Positions 45,405 to 55,054 are shown, numbered from the stretch's first letter. The stretch is DNA of 64,000 bases from CAVSRC01 sp963762605 (GCA_963762605.1 CAVXLJ010000031.1:62001-126000); one strand, 5' to 3'. Numbers and translations: made by a program. Notes: generated by a model not told the origin, from the sequence alone.

Positions 45405-45469
45405 GCGGGCGGGAGATCGTTGGACCCCTGGTCTTTGAAGACCGCGATCCGGTCTTGATCCCCGCCCGC
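45405..45469 (+). ncRNA. Candidate bridge-RNA stem-loop in the IS110 5' flank
   Basis: The non-coding flank before the transposase folds into a 9-bp stem, GCGGGCGGG / CCCGCCCGC, enclosing an inner hairpin GGTCTT-TG-AAGACC. IS110-group elements are known to encode a structured bridge RNA in a non-coding end that pairs with target and donor DNA. This is the only strong structure in the element, so it is the natural candidate. RNA expression and the exact RNA ends are not shown. Confidence 0.5.
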
Positions 45470-45540
45470 CCTTGAACACCCAACCTGGACAGTTGACCGA
45501 GGCCGGTTGCAACGGACCTCGCAGCACAGGGATAGGCACC

Positions 45541-46470
45541 ATGATCATAGCCCCTGGCTTCATCGGAATCGATGTCTCCAAAAGGCATCTCGACATCTTC
45601 GACCCCACCGCAATGCCGCAGCAACTCGATAACACTGCTGCAGCGCTCGCCGGCCTCATCGAAGGCTGGGCGCAGCGTGACGCCTTCGTGCTGTTCGAGG
45701 CAACCGGCCACTACGACCGTGTCCTCAGACAGGCTCTCGCCGCCGCCGGCGTTCGCTTCGCCCGCGTCAATCCCAGCCGAGCCCGCGACTTCGCCCGCGC
45801 CGCCGGCTTCCTTGCCAAGACCGACGCCGTCGACGCCCGCATGCTGGCGGTCATGGCCCAATCCCTGTGCCCGCCGCCGCAGGACGACAGGGACGAGGAG
45901 CGCGAACGCCTCGCCCTTCTCAGCAAGCGCCGCGACCAGCTCGTCGCCATCCGCCAGCAGGAACGCACCCGCCGCAGCGAATGCTCCGATCCCGTCGCGC
46001 TCGACAGCATCGCTGACCACATCGCCTGGCTCGATGCGGCGATCGAAGCCCTCAATGCGAAGATCGCCGCGGCCATTGCCGCCGCCGCCGATCTCGACCG
46101 CGACCGCCGCCTGCTTGTCTCCGTCCCCGGCGTCGGCCCGGTCACCGCCACCGTCCTCCTCGCCCTGCTGCCCGAACTCGGCCGGCGTCCGCCCCGCCAA
46201 CTGACCGCTCTCGCTGGCCTGGCGCCCTTCAACAATGACAGCGGCACCCGTCGCGGCCAGCGCTCTATCCACGGCGGTCGCAAGCGCGTCCGCAACGCCC
46301 TCTACGTCGCCGCCTTCAGTGCCGTCCACCACGCTCCACGCTTCATCGCCTTCTACAAACGCCTCATCGACGCCGGAAAACCCGCCAAGGTCGCCATCAT
46401 TGCCGTTGCCCGCAAACTCCTCACCATCCTCAACGCCGTCATCAGGGATCAACAGCCCTTCCGAGCTTGA
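45541..46470 (+). CDS. IS110-family transposase (DEDD/RuvC-like recombinase)
   Basis: Protein of 309 residues. The N-terminal DEDD domain shows FIGIDVSKRHLDIF, LFEATGHYD and KTDAVDARMLAVMAQ. The C-terminal transposase_20 domain has SVPGVGPVTATVLLALLPE and the conserved Ser region NNDSGTRRGQRSIHGGRKR. It looks intact and might be active. An earlier in-frame start 23 codons upstream would enter the structured flank and is less likely. Confidence 0.93.
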   Translation: MIIAPGFIGIDVSKRHLDIFDPTAMPQQLDNTAAALAGLIEGWAQRDAFVLFEATGHYDRVLRQALAAAGVRFARVNPSRARDFARAAGFLAKTDAVDARMLAVMAQSLCPPPQDDRDEERERLALLSKRRDQLVAIRQQERTRRSECSDPVALDSIADHIAWLDAAIEALNAKIAAAIAAAADLDRDRRLLVSVPGVGPVTATVLLALLPELGRRPPRQLTALAGLAPFNNDSGTRRGQRSIHGGRKRVRNALYVAAFSAVHHAPRFIAFYKRLIDAGKPAKVAIIAVARKLLTILNAVIRDQQPFRA

Positions 46471-46489
46471 CCCCCAAAAAGTTGCCGGA

Positions 46490-46789
46490 TCAGCCCTTCT
46501 TGGGCGTGCCTTTCGTCGTGCGCTTGACCGGCGCACGCTTCGGCGCTGCGACGGCGCCGGTGGCGGCCTTGCGCCGTTTCGGTGCCGGCTTCTTGGCCGG
46601 CGCCGGATCGACCGTCTGCAGGCTCGGGGCACCGACGATCTCGGTAATCAGATCGGCTTGCCCCGCAGCCACCCCCTCGATCTCGCGTACCGCACGGCGC
46701 CAATGGTCTTCGGCGCGACCGTGCGGATAGCCTTCCTCTTCCCAGATACCGTACGCACGCTCACGGATCTTGTCTTCCCTGTCGGTCAT
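46490..46789 (-). CDS. DUF2934-domain protein
   Basis: Protein of 99 residues. The N-terminal DUF2934 motif is clear: EDKIRERAYGIWEEEGYPHG and AEDHWRRAVREI. The C-terminal half is a Lys/Ala/Pro-rich basic tail (APKRRKAATGAV) that could bind nucleic acid. DUF2934 is common in Rhizobiales; function unknown. Its 3' end lies about 20 bp from the IS110 transposase stop. Confidence 0.85.
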   Translation of the reverse strand: MTDREDKIRERAYGIWEEEGYPHGRAEDHWRRAVREIEGVAAGQADLITEIVGAPSLQTVDPAPAKKPAPKRRKAATGAVAAPKRAPVKRTTKGTPKKG

Positions 46790-47308
46790 GGCCTCGTCTC
46801 CGACTCAATGCATGTGGTCACACCCGTAGCAAGGTTAGTGCCAGTCTGTGACGAATTTTTGCCGGCGCCGGCCGGGATGCGTTGCTCAGATGTCCGCTTT
46901 CGCGGGGCCGGTCCGGGCGCAAATGCGAGCTGCCGGCGCGAACGTTGTCACCTGACATCCACGAACACTGTCCCGCGGAAATGTCGATCAAGCGCCTCAA
47001 GCACTGCTGGCGGCGGTGTCCACTGTTGGATCTTGACCATTTCCGGCGGCCGATTGCCGTCAAGAAAGTGCGGCCACGGAGAGCGCGGTGGAGCGCGCCC
47101 CGTCTGACGGAAAATGGCCTCCCGCAACTATCGATGGCATCATCGATCGTGTTGCTCAAGTTCAATTGCCCAAGAGTCACATCCCGTGGCGATTAACCAA
47201 GTAACCGAATAGCTGCGGTCCGGTGCAGCAGCGAGCCTTCGAAGCCTTGACCCGCTCGACTGCAAGCGGCAGTTCTTGGTCGGACCTCGGTTGGGACGCG
47301 CGTCGGCC
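46790..47308. other. Intergenic region without a recognised gene
   Basis: About 520 bases between the DUF2934 gene and the methyltransferase. Short ORFs exist on both strands but have no recognisable product or ribosome site. A dyad GCATCATCGATCG... region and an A+T-rich patch near 47150-47210 may hold promoters. Nothing more can be supported. Confidence 0.3.
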
Positions 47309-48034
47309 ATGGATATCCAATATAGGGTTGCTCCGCTCAATGCGCACTACGAGGGCGTATTCGACGAAACCGAGCGCCGCTGGCGCCGGATTGGAGCGAT
47401 CGATAAGGCCGGGCACGTCCGCGATCTGCTCGGTGGGCGGGTCAGCGAGGTCGGCAACGTCCTCGAAGTCGGGTGCGGGACCGGCGATGTGATCGCCCGG
47501 ATCGCCGATCTCGGCATCGGCCGCTCGTTCACCGGCATCGACGTCACCGATCCCGAGCTCAACAATCAGGACAATCGGCGCGCCAACCTCACCTACATGA
47601 TGCAAACGGGGCCGTCGCTGCCCTTCACTGACCGGTCGTACGATCTCGTGCTGGCCAGCCACGTGCTTGAGCACGTTGAGGACGAACGGCCGTTTCTCAG
47701 GGAATTGGCCCGCGTCAGCCGCCGCTTCGTCTACGTTGAAGTTCCGTGCGAACTGCATGTCAGGTCAAGCGTTCGCTCTTTGCAACGGACGCTCGATATT
47801 GGCCACATCAATTCCTACACGCCGGAGTTTTTTGGGCTAACGCTGGCCACCTCGGGCCTGACCGTCACTCAGCTGCGCTGCTTCGATCACAACCTGGCGG
47901 GTCACTCGTTCCATTCGAACAAGGCCACCGGCCTGTTCAAGCTGGTGATCCGGTCGTCGCTTCTGAGCCTGTCCGAAAGACTGGCGACCCGAATCTTCAC
48001 CTACCACTGCGGAGCGCTGTGCGAGGTCGCTTGA
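47309..48034 (+). CDS. Class I SAM-dependent methyltransferase
   Basis: Protein of 241 residues. SAM-binding motif I is NVLEVGCGTGDVIARIADLG; the post-motif acidic residue lies in FTGIDVTDPEL, and motif IV-like sequence is YDLVLASHVLEHVEDERPFL. This resembles methyltransferase_11 proteins, often acting on sugars or small molecules. I preferred MDIQYRVAPLNAH over an upstream start. Codon use is a little less G+C-biased than its neighbours, so recent acquisition is possible. Substrate unknown. Confidence 0.83.
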   Translation: MDIQYRVAPLNAHYEGVFDETERRWRRIGAIDKAGHVRDLLGGRVSEVGNVLEVGCGTGDVIARIADLGIGRSFTGIDVTDPELNNQDNRRANLTYMMQTGPSLPFTDRSYDLVLASHVLEHVEDERPFLRELARVSRRFVYVEVPCELHVRSSVRSLQRTLDIGHINSYTPEFFGLTLATSGLTVTQLRCFDHNLAGHSFHSNKATGLFKLVIRSSLLSLSERLATRIFTYHCGALCEVA

Positions 48035-48106
48035 CCGTCCGTTCGCCGCGCTGCACCCACCGCGCAGCCGAGGAGCCCATGTCTCCGGGTCGGACAGTCT
48101 GGAGGC

Positions 48107-48183
48107 TGGCGATCCCGGCAGGACTCGAACCTGCGACCAACAGCTTAGAAGGCTGCTGCTCTATCCAGCTGAGCTACGGGACC
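48107..48183 (-). tRNA. tRNA-Arg (TCT)
   Basis: Minus-strand cloverleaf: acceptor GGTCCCG with CGGGATC (one G-U), anticodon loop CTTCTAA giving anticodon TCT, T-arm GCAGG-TTCGAGT-CCTGC, encoded CCA. Confidence 0.96.
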
Positions 48184-48212
48184 GACTCAGCGGCCGCCAT
48201 GCGCGGACCCCG

Positions 48213-48518
48213 TCAGTGGGTCCACGGCTGCGGGCGGCCGGTGCGAAAATTGTCGGCGTAGGAAATCGTCTTGGGCGCCGGATCGTGCTCCGGCGCCACC
48301 GTATAGGGAATCGCGTTGCGCTCGGCATAGGCGACCGCCTCGGCGCTGGTATCGAATTCCAGTCTGATCTGGCGGCGCATGTCGGCCGAGGAGGTATAGC
48401 CCATCAGCGGGTCGGCCGCCGGGCGGTCCTCCGGCGCGTATTCGAGAACCCACTTCACCGTTGCCGCCTTGCCCGATTGCATGGCCGTCCGGGCCGGTTT
48501 GAAAATCCGCGCGAGCAT
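48213..48518 (-). CDS. NADH dehydrogenase accessory subunit, NDUFS4-like (ETC complex I family)
   Basis: Small peripheral complex I subunit of 101 residues, a hallmark of alphaproteobacteria and mitochondria. Typical sequence is MLARIFKPARTAMQSGKA, KWVLEYAPEDRPAADPLMGY and YTVAPEHDPAPKTISYADNF. The GAGGAAGAACG site fixes the start; a longer ORF would read through the neighbouring tRNA-Pro. It lies between tRNA-Arg and tRNA-Pro on the same strand, a common arrangement. Confidence 0.93.
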   Translation of the reverse strand: MLARIFKPARTAMQSGKAATVKWVLEYAPEDRPAADPLMGYTSSADMRRQIRLEFDTSAEAVAYAERNAIPYTVAPEHDPAPKTISYADNFRTGRPQPWTH

Positions 48519-48576
48519 TCGTTCTTCCTCTCGATCCGCACATGGCCGCGTGAGCCGGCACCCCGCAGGCGAAGGG

Positions 48577-48653
<77 letters not shown>

Positions 48654-48861
48654 GACACCGGCCGACGGATGGCACGGAGTTACACGTTTGCCCGCCCGCC
48701 ATCAAGCGGACCGGGATCCGCGCCCGGCCCCGGGCTTGCCACGCCCGCGGCTGAGCGTCGCCCGTTGTGAAGGGCGCGCCTGAGACTATACTCCGCTCCG
48801 CACCGCCGGTTCCGGGCGGCGGCCACTCCGTCCACAAGCGTCAAGGCGCGATCCTGGTCCC

Positions 48862-49902
48862 ATGAGCAAGAGCGCCCGGCGCCGGCCCCCGCCCAAGAAG
48901 AAGACACCCGGCAAGGCCCCTGCCCCGCCCGCGGCAGCGCTTCGGCGTGGGCCGCCGCCTCTCTTGTGGGCGGCGCTCGCCGTTGTCGTGGTGGCGACGA
49001 TCGCCGGCACCATCCTCCTGTGGCCGCGGCCGCCGGCCGCCGACACCGGCCCGGCCAGCGCCGGGGCACCGCGCCTGCTCGCCCATGTCGAGTCGCTCTA
49101 CAACGACATCAGCGTCTATCAGCAGGCGGACGGCCTGGAGATCATGACCTTCGGCGCCAAGCGGCTCCATTATGTCGAGTCGATGGTCAATCCCGATGAC
49201 CAGCTCGACCTGCCGGTCGCCTACACCCAGTCGATGACCGCTGGGCTGGCCTATGCAAGCGACCTCGGGAGCGCCGCCATCATCGGATTGGGCGGCGGAC
49301 GCACCGCCTGGTACTACCACAAGTCCGTTCCCGACCTCGATTTCACCGCCGCCGAACTCGACCCTGCCGTGGTCCAGCTCTCCGAGAAGTATTTCAACGT
49401 CCGCCCGGAGAAGAACTTCGCCATCGCGGTCGAGGACGGCCGCGTGTGGCTGACCAGGACCGACAAGGATTTCGACGTCATCCTGATCGACGCCTATCGC
49501 GGCCCCTTCGTGCCCTTTCACCTGCTCACCAGAGAATTCTACCAGCTCGTGGCCAAGCATCTGAGACCCGGCGGCGTCGCGGTGCAGAACGTCGAGCCGA
49601 CCACCATGTTGTTCGATAGCGCGGTGGCCACCATCAAGTCCGCCTTCCAGCACGTGGTCTTCCTGCACGGCGAGGGCAACATCGTCATCCTCGCCTATAA
49701 CGGCCCGCTGAAGGACGAGGAAACGCTGCAGCGCCAGGCTGCCCAGCGCACGCGCCAGTATTCACTGCGCTATCCGCTCACCAGCATCCTCGATCGCCGC
49801 TTCACGCCGCAATGGAACCAGAACACCAAGCCGCTCACCGACGACTTCGCCCCCGTCGAATATCTGAAGGCGATTGCGCGCCATAACGAGAAGCAACCAT
49901 GA
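48862..49902 (+). CDS. Spermidine-synthase-like methyltransferase-fold protein
   Basis: Protein of 346 residues. A basic Pro/Lys-rich head and one membrane helix (LLWAALAVVVVATIAGTILL, residues 34-53) anchor a soluble Rossmann domain with AAIIGLGGGRTAWYYHKSVP and DFDVILIDAYRGPFVPFHLL, the spermidine synthase fold. Active-site residues for polyamine synthesis cannot be checked with confidence. The stop overlaps the next gene start (ATGA). Together they look like the two halves of the membrane-bound 'fused MFS/spermidine synthase' family. Confidence 0.87.
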   Translation: MSKSARRRPPPKKKTPGKAPAPPAAALRRGPPPLLWAALAVVVVATIAGTILLWPRPPAADTGPASAGAPRLLAHVESLYNDISVYQQADGLEIMTFGAKRLHYVESMVNPDDQLDLPVAYTQSMTAGLAYASDLGSAAIIGLGGGRTAWYYHKSVPDLDFTAAELDPAVVQLSEKYFNVRPEKNFAIAVEDGRVWLTRTDKDFDVILIDAYRGPFVPFHLLTREFYQLVAKHLRPGGVAVQNVEPTTMLFDSAVATIKSAFQHVVFLHGEGNIVILAYNGPLKDEETLQRQAAQRTRQYSLRYPLTSILDRRFTPQWNQNTKPLTDDFAPVEYLKAIARHNEKQP

Positions 49903-50564
49903 AGGACGATGCAACGGCTGGCGCGCCGCACGGATCCCTGTGGCGGCGATTCGCCGTCGGCCCCGGCCTGGCACTGCTCGTCGCCGGCGATGTCGCGACG
50001 CTCGGCTTCATCACCCTCGGCTTCGAGATGGTGGCCAGCCGCATACTCACCCCGCTGTTCGGCAGCGGCATCTATACCTGGGCGACGATCATCTCGATCG
50101 TGGTCGCGGGCCTGATGGCCGGCTACTTCATCGGCGGCGTGGTCGCCGATCGCCATCCGACCTTCGGCGTCGCTGCGCTGATCAAGGCCGCTGGCGCCCT
50201 CTATCTGCTCGTCGTCTTCGCCATGACCGCCGGCGGGCTCGGCCGGGTCATCGACGCTGTGCCGGACGAAATCGCCGCGCTGTTTACGAGCGGCATCATC
50301 GTGTGCTTCCCGCCGATGCTGGTGCTCGGCATGTATTCGCCACTGGCCGTGCGACTGATCCTCGGCGACCCGCGCGATGCCGGCAAGGTATCCGGCGGGC
50401 TGTTCGCCATCTCCTCGCTCGGCAATATCGTCGGCATCATCATCACCACCTTTGTGCTGATCCCGAGCATCGGCACGCGCGCCATCACGCTCGCCTTTGC
50501 CGCCTTCCTGATCGTCTCGGCGATGGCATCGGTGGTGGCGCGCGCAAACCGCGAGCGGTCTTGA
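49899..50564 (+). CDS. Membrane partner of spermidine-synthase-like protein (fused-MFS half)
   Basis: A 221-residue protein with about six helices. FITLGFEMVASRILTPLFGS followed by GIYTWATIISIVVAGLMAGYF and ADRHPTFG is the exact N-terminal half of the fused MFS/spermidine synthase family. Here it is a separate, downstream, translationally coupled gene, so the domain order is reversed compared with the fused proteins. Function unknown. Confidence 0.88.
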   Translation: MKDDATAGAPHGSLWRRFAVGPGLALLVAGDVATLGFITLGFEMVASRILTPLFGSGIYTWATIISIVVAGLMAGYFIGGVVADRHPTFGVAALIKAAGALYLLVVFAMTAGGLGRVIDAVPDEIAALFTSGIIVCFPPMLVLGMYSPLAVRLILGDPRDAGKVSGGLFAISSLGNIVGIIITTFVLIPSIGTRAITLAFAAFLIVSAMASVVARANRERS

Positions 50565-50603
50565 CGCTCTGCCACAACCCATTGCGATTGCAGGAATTTT
50601 TCG

Positions 50604-51179
50604 CTATTGCGACTGGAACGCGCCGCCGCCTTCGGGAAGAATCTCGGCGGCCATCAGGCCCTTGGAACCGTCACCGTAGCGCACCAGCACGACCTGGCCA
50701 GGCCTGAGCTCGGTCATGCCGAAGCGGCGCAGCGTCTCCATATGCACGAAGATGTCCTCGGTGCCCTCGCCGCGCGTCAGGAAGCCGTAGCCGCGCACGC
50801 GATTGAACCACTTCACCGTGACCCGTTCGAGCCCGCTGGTCGGCACCACCGTCGTGTGGGTCTTTGCCGGCGCCATCTGCGGCGGGCGCACGGCGGTCGA
50901 CTCGTCCATGCTGGTAACGCGAAATGCCTGACGCCCTTTCGGCCGCTCGAGCACCTCGCAGACGACGCGGGCGCCTTCATAGGCTGTCTGGAAATTTGAA
51001 CGGCGCAGGCAGGTCACGTGCAGCAGGACGTCGGCGCCGCCGTCGTCAGCGACAACGAAGCCGTAGCCCTTGGAGGCATCGAACCACTTGATGACCCCGG
51101 CAACCTCGCTCAGGTCGACGGGAACCTCCTCGCCAACCGTAACGCCTGTCGGAAGCTCAGGAGAAACCTTTGCCCCCAT
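50604..51179 (-). CDS. Double cold-shock-domain protein
   Basis: RNA/DNA-binding protein of 191 residues with two cold-shock domains. The first (about 25-95) has VIKWFDASKGYGFVVADDGG; the second (about 120-185) has TVKWFNRVRGYGFLTRGEGT and DIFVHMETLR. RNP1-like KGYGFV/RGYGFL motifs are intact. This two-domain type is typical of alphaproteobacteria. A TTG start six codons earlier is possible. The A+T-richer upstream region (51180-51400) contains divergent promoters. Confidence 0.92.
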   Translation of the reverse strand: MGAKVSPELPTGVTVGEEVPVDLSEVAGVIKWFDASKGYGFVVADDGGADVLLHVTCLRRSNFQTAYEGARVVCEVLERPKGRQAFRVTSMDESTAVRPPQMAPAKTHTTVVPTSGLERVTVKWFNRVRGYGFLTRGEGTEDIFVHMETLRRFGMTELRPGQVVLVRYGDGSKGLMAAEILPEGGGAFQSQ

Positions 51180-51400
51180 TGACCCCGCCCTTATCAACGC
51201 TCCGTATATTCGGCTGGCCTCGCCGAATCTCTATTTGAGCATAGCACCCGATGGCAGAGTGACCAGCCCCCTTTTGGCATTCTGTGCTTTGCGTGCACAG
51301 CATGTGTGTCTGACGTCACACTCTCTGGCGCGTTGCCTTTCGCATCAGCAGGATTAGGCTCGGCCCCGAAACGCCCCGATGTACAGAACGGAACAGTTTG

Positions 51401-51820
51401 ATGAAATATCTGCACACCATGGTCCGCGTCAGTGATGTGGAAAAGTCGCTGCATTTCTACCGCGATCTCCTCGGCCTCAAGGAGGTGAGGCGCAGCGACA
51501 ACGAGAAGGGGCGCTATACGCTCATCTTCCTGGCCGCCCCCGGTCAGGAGGAGACGCCCATCGAGCTGACCCACAACTGGGACCCGGAGATCTATACCGG
51601 CGGGCGCAATTTCGGCCACCTCGCCTACGAGGTCGACGACATCTACGCCTTCTGCGACCGGATGATGAAGGCCGGCGTCACCATCAACCGGCCGCCGCGC
51701 GACGGCCGCATGGCCTTCGTCCGCTCGCCCGACTTGATTTCCATCGAGATCCTGCAGAAGGGCGCCGCCCTGCCACCGCAGGAGCCTTGGTCGTCCATGC
51801 CCAATACCGGCGTCTGGTAG
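51401..51820 (+). CDS. gloA: Lactoylglutathione lyase (glyoxalase I)
   Basis: Metal-dependent enzyme of 139 residues detoxifying methylglyoxal via its glutathione hemithioacetal. The four metal ligands are in place: H5, E55, H73 and E116 (LHTMVRV; PIELTHNW; NFGHLAYEV; SIEILQKG). RDLLGLKEVRR is the N-terminal family motif. It is the last chromosomal gene before tRNA-Glu and the integrated element. Confidence 0.93.
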   Translation: MKYLHTMVRVSDVEKSLHFYRDLLGLKEVRRSDNEKGRYTLIFLAAPGQEETPIELTHNWDPEIYTGGRNFGHLAYEVDDIYAFCDRMMKAGVTINRPPRDGRMAFVRSPDLISIEILQKGAALPPQEPWSSMPNTGVW

Positions 51821-51881
51821 CCAGGAACAGGTTGCGGGCCCCTTGTCGGGGCCCGCCAAACCCCGTAGAAACCGCGGGTCC

Positions 51882-51957
51882 GCGCCCTTCGTCTAGCGGT
51901 CCAGGACGCCGCCCTTTCACGGCGGTAACACGGGTTCGATTCCCGTAGGGCGCGCCA
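51882..51957 (+). tRNA. tRNA-Glu (TTC), integration site of the island
   Basis: Cloverleaf: acceptor GCGCCCT with AGGGCGC, anticodon loop CTTTCAC with anticodon TTC, T-arm ACGGG-TTCGATT-CCCGT, encoded CCA. Its last 17 bases are repeated exactly at 63777, marking it as an attachment site; the tRNA itself is intact. Confidence 0.97.
51941..51957 (+). repeat. attL: 17-bp direct repeat at the tRNA-Glu 3' end
   Basis: TCCCGTAGGGCGCGCCA occurs here as the T-arm/acceptor end of tRNA-Glu and again perfectly at 63777-63793. Flanks outside the 17 bases differ. This is the classic signature of tyrosine-integrase insertion into a tRNA 3' end. Confidence 0.92.
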
Positions 51958-51979
51958 TTTTTTGCGTTTTTTTTTTTTA

Positions 51980-52516
51980 TTTGGTGAGGGTGTGTTAGCT
52001 TGAAGGTAAGAAAAGCGAGCGGTTGGCTGAGAAGGCTTGTGATGCTTGAGAATTCCCGGAGTTCCTCAAGGGAAACGTCTCGATGTTGGCCTTCACGAGA
52101 TCAAGTTTTTGCGCCGGAGATCGAGAGGGTTTCCGTTGCGAAGCTTGATGCCTTGCTGCCTGACAGGCGAGGAGAACCGGGCTATGTCCACCTCATTGCG
52201 GCAGATGGGTGGCGTACGAACGCGACGTACGCAGGAACAATACGAAGGTACGCCAAGCCTCGCAGCGCAAGAGGTCGGCTGTCCAGAGAGCATGCTGACC
52301 GCCGGGACTGACGGCACGACAGCCGCGGCGAGAGAGGTCGGGCTCGTGCATCAGTGGTCTCTTGGCTCGCTCAGTCTTGGCCTCTACGTGGGTCATCGTC
52401 GCTCCGCGTCTATCAAGGGCGTTTCACCAGGTAGGACTTCGCCGCCTGCCGCGAGCGCTCTACGACGTACTCGATCCCGATGGACGCAAGCTCCTCGAAG
52501 ACCTTGCGCTTCTTTT
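51980..52516. other. Left end of the island, no recognised gene
   Basis: About 540 bases between attL and the helicase remnant. A few short ORFs occur on both strands, none with a recognisable domain. Composition is less G+C-rich just after attL. The segment may hold a decayed gene. Confidence 0.3.
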
Positions 52517-55054
52517 TCAACTGTCCTTCAACGCTCTCTTCTCGCGGTCTGTGAGTTCGAGGTCGGCAGCGATCTCATTGACCGTCACTTCCGGGGGGCC
52601 GGTTGCGCATGTGCGCGATGACTGCTGCTGACACGCTTCTCCGGCCGCCGTCTTGGCGGTCATCGAGCCATCAAGCTGGTACTTCCACGGCTCGATCACG
52701 ACGCCCGGAAGCCGGTCATGGATGTGCTGCTCAATGGTCCTGCCCGACCTGCCGTCAGGGAGCGTAGGTAGACGTGGCAGGCTCGCAGTTGCTCTCGGCA
52801 TCGCACATGTTGCGACTGCGGGGGCGACCAGGGCCTGAAGCACTTGCGCGGCCATGACCGGGTCTCCAGACTGTGCTTGATGTCCTTCGCGTCAGCCGAC
52901 TTGAACACTCGTCGGGCTGCTTCCCACGCAGCGCGAAGTACAGCGCCGTGGACCACGTCGGGTCCCGGTAGCTCAACCGAACAGAACGGCCTTGTTGCAG
53001 GCTCGGAAGTGTTCAGGCCATCAAGCGCACCCCAATGGCCCGTTACGCAGTTCTCCTCGGGAAGGTTGAGCTGTGCCACGTCCTCGGTGCCCTTGTGGGT
53101 CACTACCAGCCACGGTCGCCGGGCTCACTGGACGACCTGACGAACTCGCTCAGACGCTTGAGGCGGCTGCGCCTTCGATGTCATGACCTGCTTGCCGACG
53201 CCGTTCGACCTCAGGACCTTGATGGTCAGGTTTCGGTAGTTGCGGACGCGAGGGAGCGGCACGATCCGGGCTCCGGCCGCGTCGAGCAGCACGTCCTGAT
53301 GGGCTGTTGCATCGAGCACCACAGGACACCATAGGTCGGGCAACAGCGTACGGGCACTGATGATCCCCGGATTGCACCTCAGGCGCGAAGATGGCCCAGT
53401 TGCGGAAACAGCTCGATCACAGACCGGAGCGTTGCCTCAACCTCCGACAACTCGGCCTTCCGTTGCTCAGCGTCATTCCAGTCCGGCCGGCGATCCTTTC
53501 GCTTCGCCACCTTCAGGTCCGCCAAGAGGTTCTCGAAGGTGGTTGGCAGGGTCTCCAGGAAGGGGACCCCACGCGGGAGAACGTCCCACAGGCCCCATGC
53601 TTCCTTGTCGCGGTTGCGCAACGTGGCGACCAGAGCCTCGAAGGCTGTCGAGGGTTTCCCACGCTGTCTTGTGACTGTCCCGAACCGCTCCGGTATTGCG
53701 CCCATCAGGGTGAGCAGCGAACGCTCGGTGATCGCGTTGAACTCGACGGCGTTGGCGAGCGCCTCGTCTATGATGGTCAGTTGGCGGCGACCACCGGCCC
53801 ACTTCGAGTATGCCTCCAGCAAGGACACCCGCCGATCATCAGGTCCGACCAGCGCGGCATGCGTGATGACGAGGACGGAGTGCCTCGTGGGCCTCCTCCA
53901 GCGAGACCGAGTTCTCCGAGTGTCGGGTGATCGCAGCCTCGAAGCCGGCATGTTCGTTGATCTGGGTGACCGCCTCCTCGCACTGCTTGATCGTCCGGCA
54001 GGCGAACAGTCCGCCGAACCCGAAAGAGGGCCGTGCCCGCGCCATCAAACCGAGAAAGACATGGGCTCCGATGGTCTTGCCGACCCCCATCTCGGGGGCA
54101 AGAACGAGCCAACTCGGACGGCCGATGACCACACGGTTGGGTGAGAGGTTCTCGCGGATGGCATCCATGTAGGTCTGCGCCATCCGGTACCAGACCTTGC
54201 GGAGCGCATCGCTGCTCTGGTTGCCGGTGCGCCTCCACTGGATCTCCATCGCGGCGACGAAAGTCAGGGCAATCGGGTCAATCGTCGTGTCGCTCACGGG
54301 GCTTTCCACCGTGCATCGCCACTGGCGCTCCCGATGGGCCGCCAGAAGGTCCTCGATGTGGTCCTGAAGGAGGAAGTCGGCGGCTGTCTCTGCCGCCTTC
54401 CCCAACTCCCTGAGAACCCGTCCCTCCGACGCCGGGAACGACCGGAGACCGTCTCCTTGGGCAGAGCCGGGATCGGTGAAGTGGGTCGGCCAACGCTTCA
54501 CCTCGCCGCCCCCCATGCGGCTCAGGAGCTTGGCGATCTGTACCCGTCGATACTCGACCTTGCCCTGTTGGGGGTCATCCTCGTGGCACATAGCGACCCC
54601 GAGGATGGCACTCAGGATCACCTCAGGGGACACATCACGCTTCCTCAGCCGGCCCCAGACGGAGCGAGCCTTGTCCTTGGTAGACACGCCACGGAGATTG
54701 CGCGGCGGTATGACCGACCCGGCGCTGGCCTTGAGACCCTCGAGCACGCTTGAGGGCCAACGCCACGAAGGGAGCGTTCGTGTTCGCCTTGATCCATGCA
54801 GCGGCAGTGTCGCGATAGGGCTTGAGCCTCGGGGCCCTGTAGGACGCCTTGAGGGGGTCACCGTGGCGGCGGTAATGCTCCAGGTGCTTGCGACAGAAGC
54901 GCCCCAGCCCTTTGCCGGAGGTGTTGCCGGGAGGTTCGGGACAGCCGAAGACCCAGCAGTGGGTGCGACGGTCGGAGCGAGTGTCGTTGAGGCGGTTTTC
55001 TGAGGTCACGGAGGCGCTTGTAGATCGATATCGGCAATGCGGCGACAGGTCCAA
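52517..55054 (-). pseudogene. Frameshifted zinc-finger/SF2-type helicase (replication-like) gene
   Basis: Read from 55054 downwards, several frames must be joined. First comes a Cys/His finger (HCWVFGCPEP then GRFCRKHLEHYRRHGDP). Then a linker and a helicase motif I, LAPEMGVGKTIGA, near 54085; after a shift at about 53880 follow ITHAAL and the Walker B-like LTIIDEALAN near 53765. Further shifts lead to PVVLDATA near 53310, THKGTEDVAQ and GHWGALDGLN near 53050, then YRDPTWSTALYFALRGKQP near 52960, and the C-terminus near 52520. At least four frame changes are needed, so it is dead as a single protein. Such helicases fit plasmid- or phage-type replication. Confidence 0.75.

Larger units (their letters stand above)
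45353..46489 (+). mobile_element. IS110-family insertion sequence (approximate ends)
   Basis: A single transposase gene with a 185-bp structured 5' non-coding flank and a very short 3' flank fits the IS110 group. Limits are estimates: the stop of thuA on the left and the stop of the DUF2934 gene on the right bound the element. IS110 members usually lack clear terminal inverted repeats, and none is seen here, so exact ends need comparison with an empty site. Confidence 0.7.

Noticed and set aside
52046..52621. 191-codon frame at the left end of the island
   Set aside because: No recognisable domain, and its 3' end overlaps the helicase remnant; not supported as a gene.
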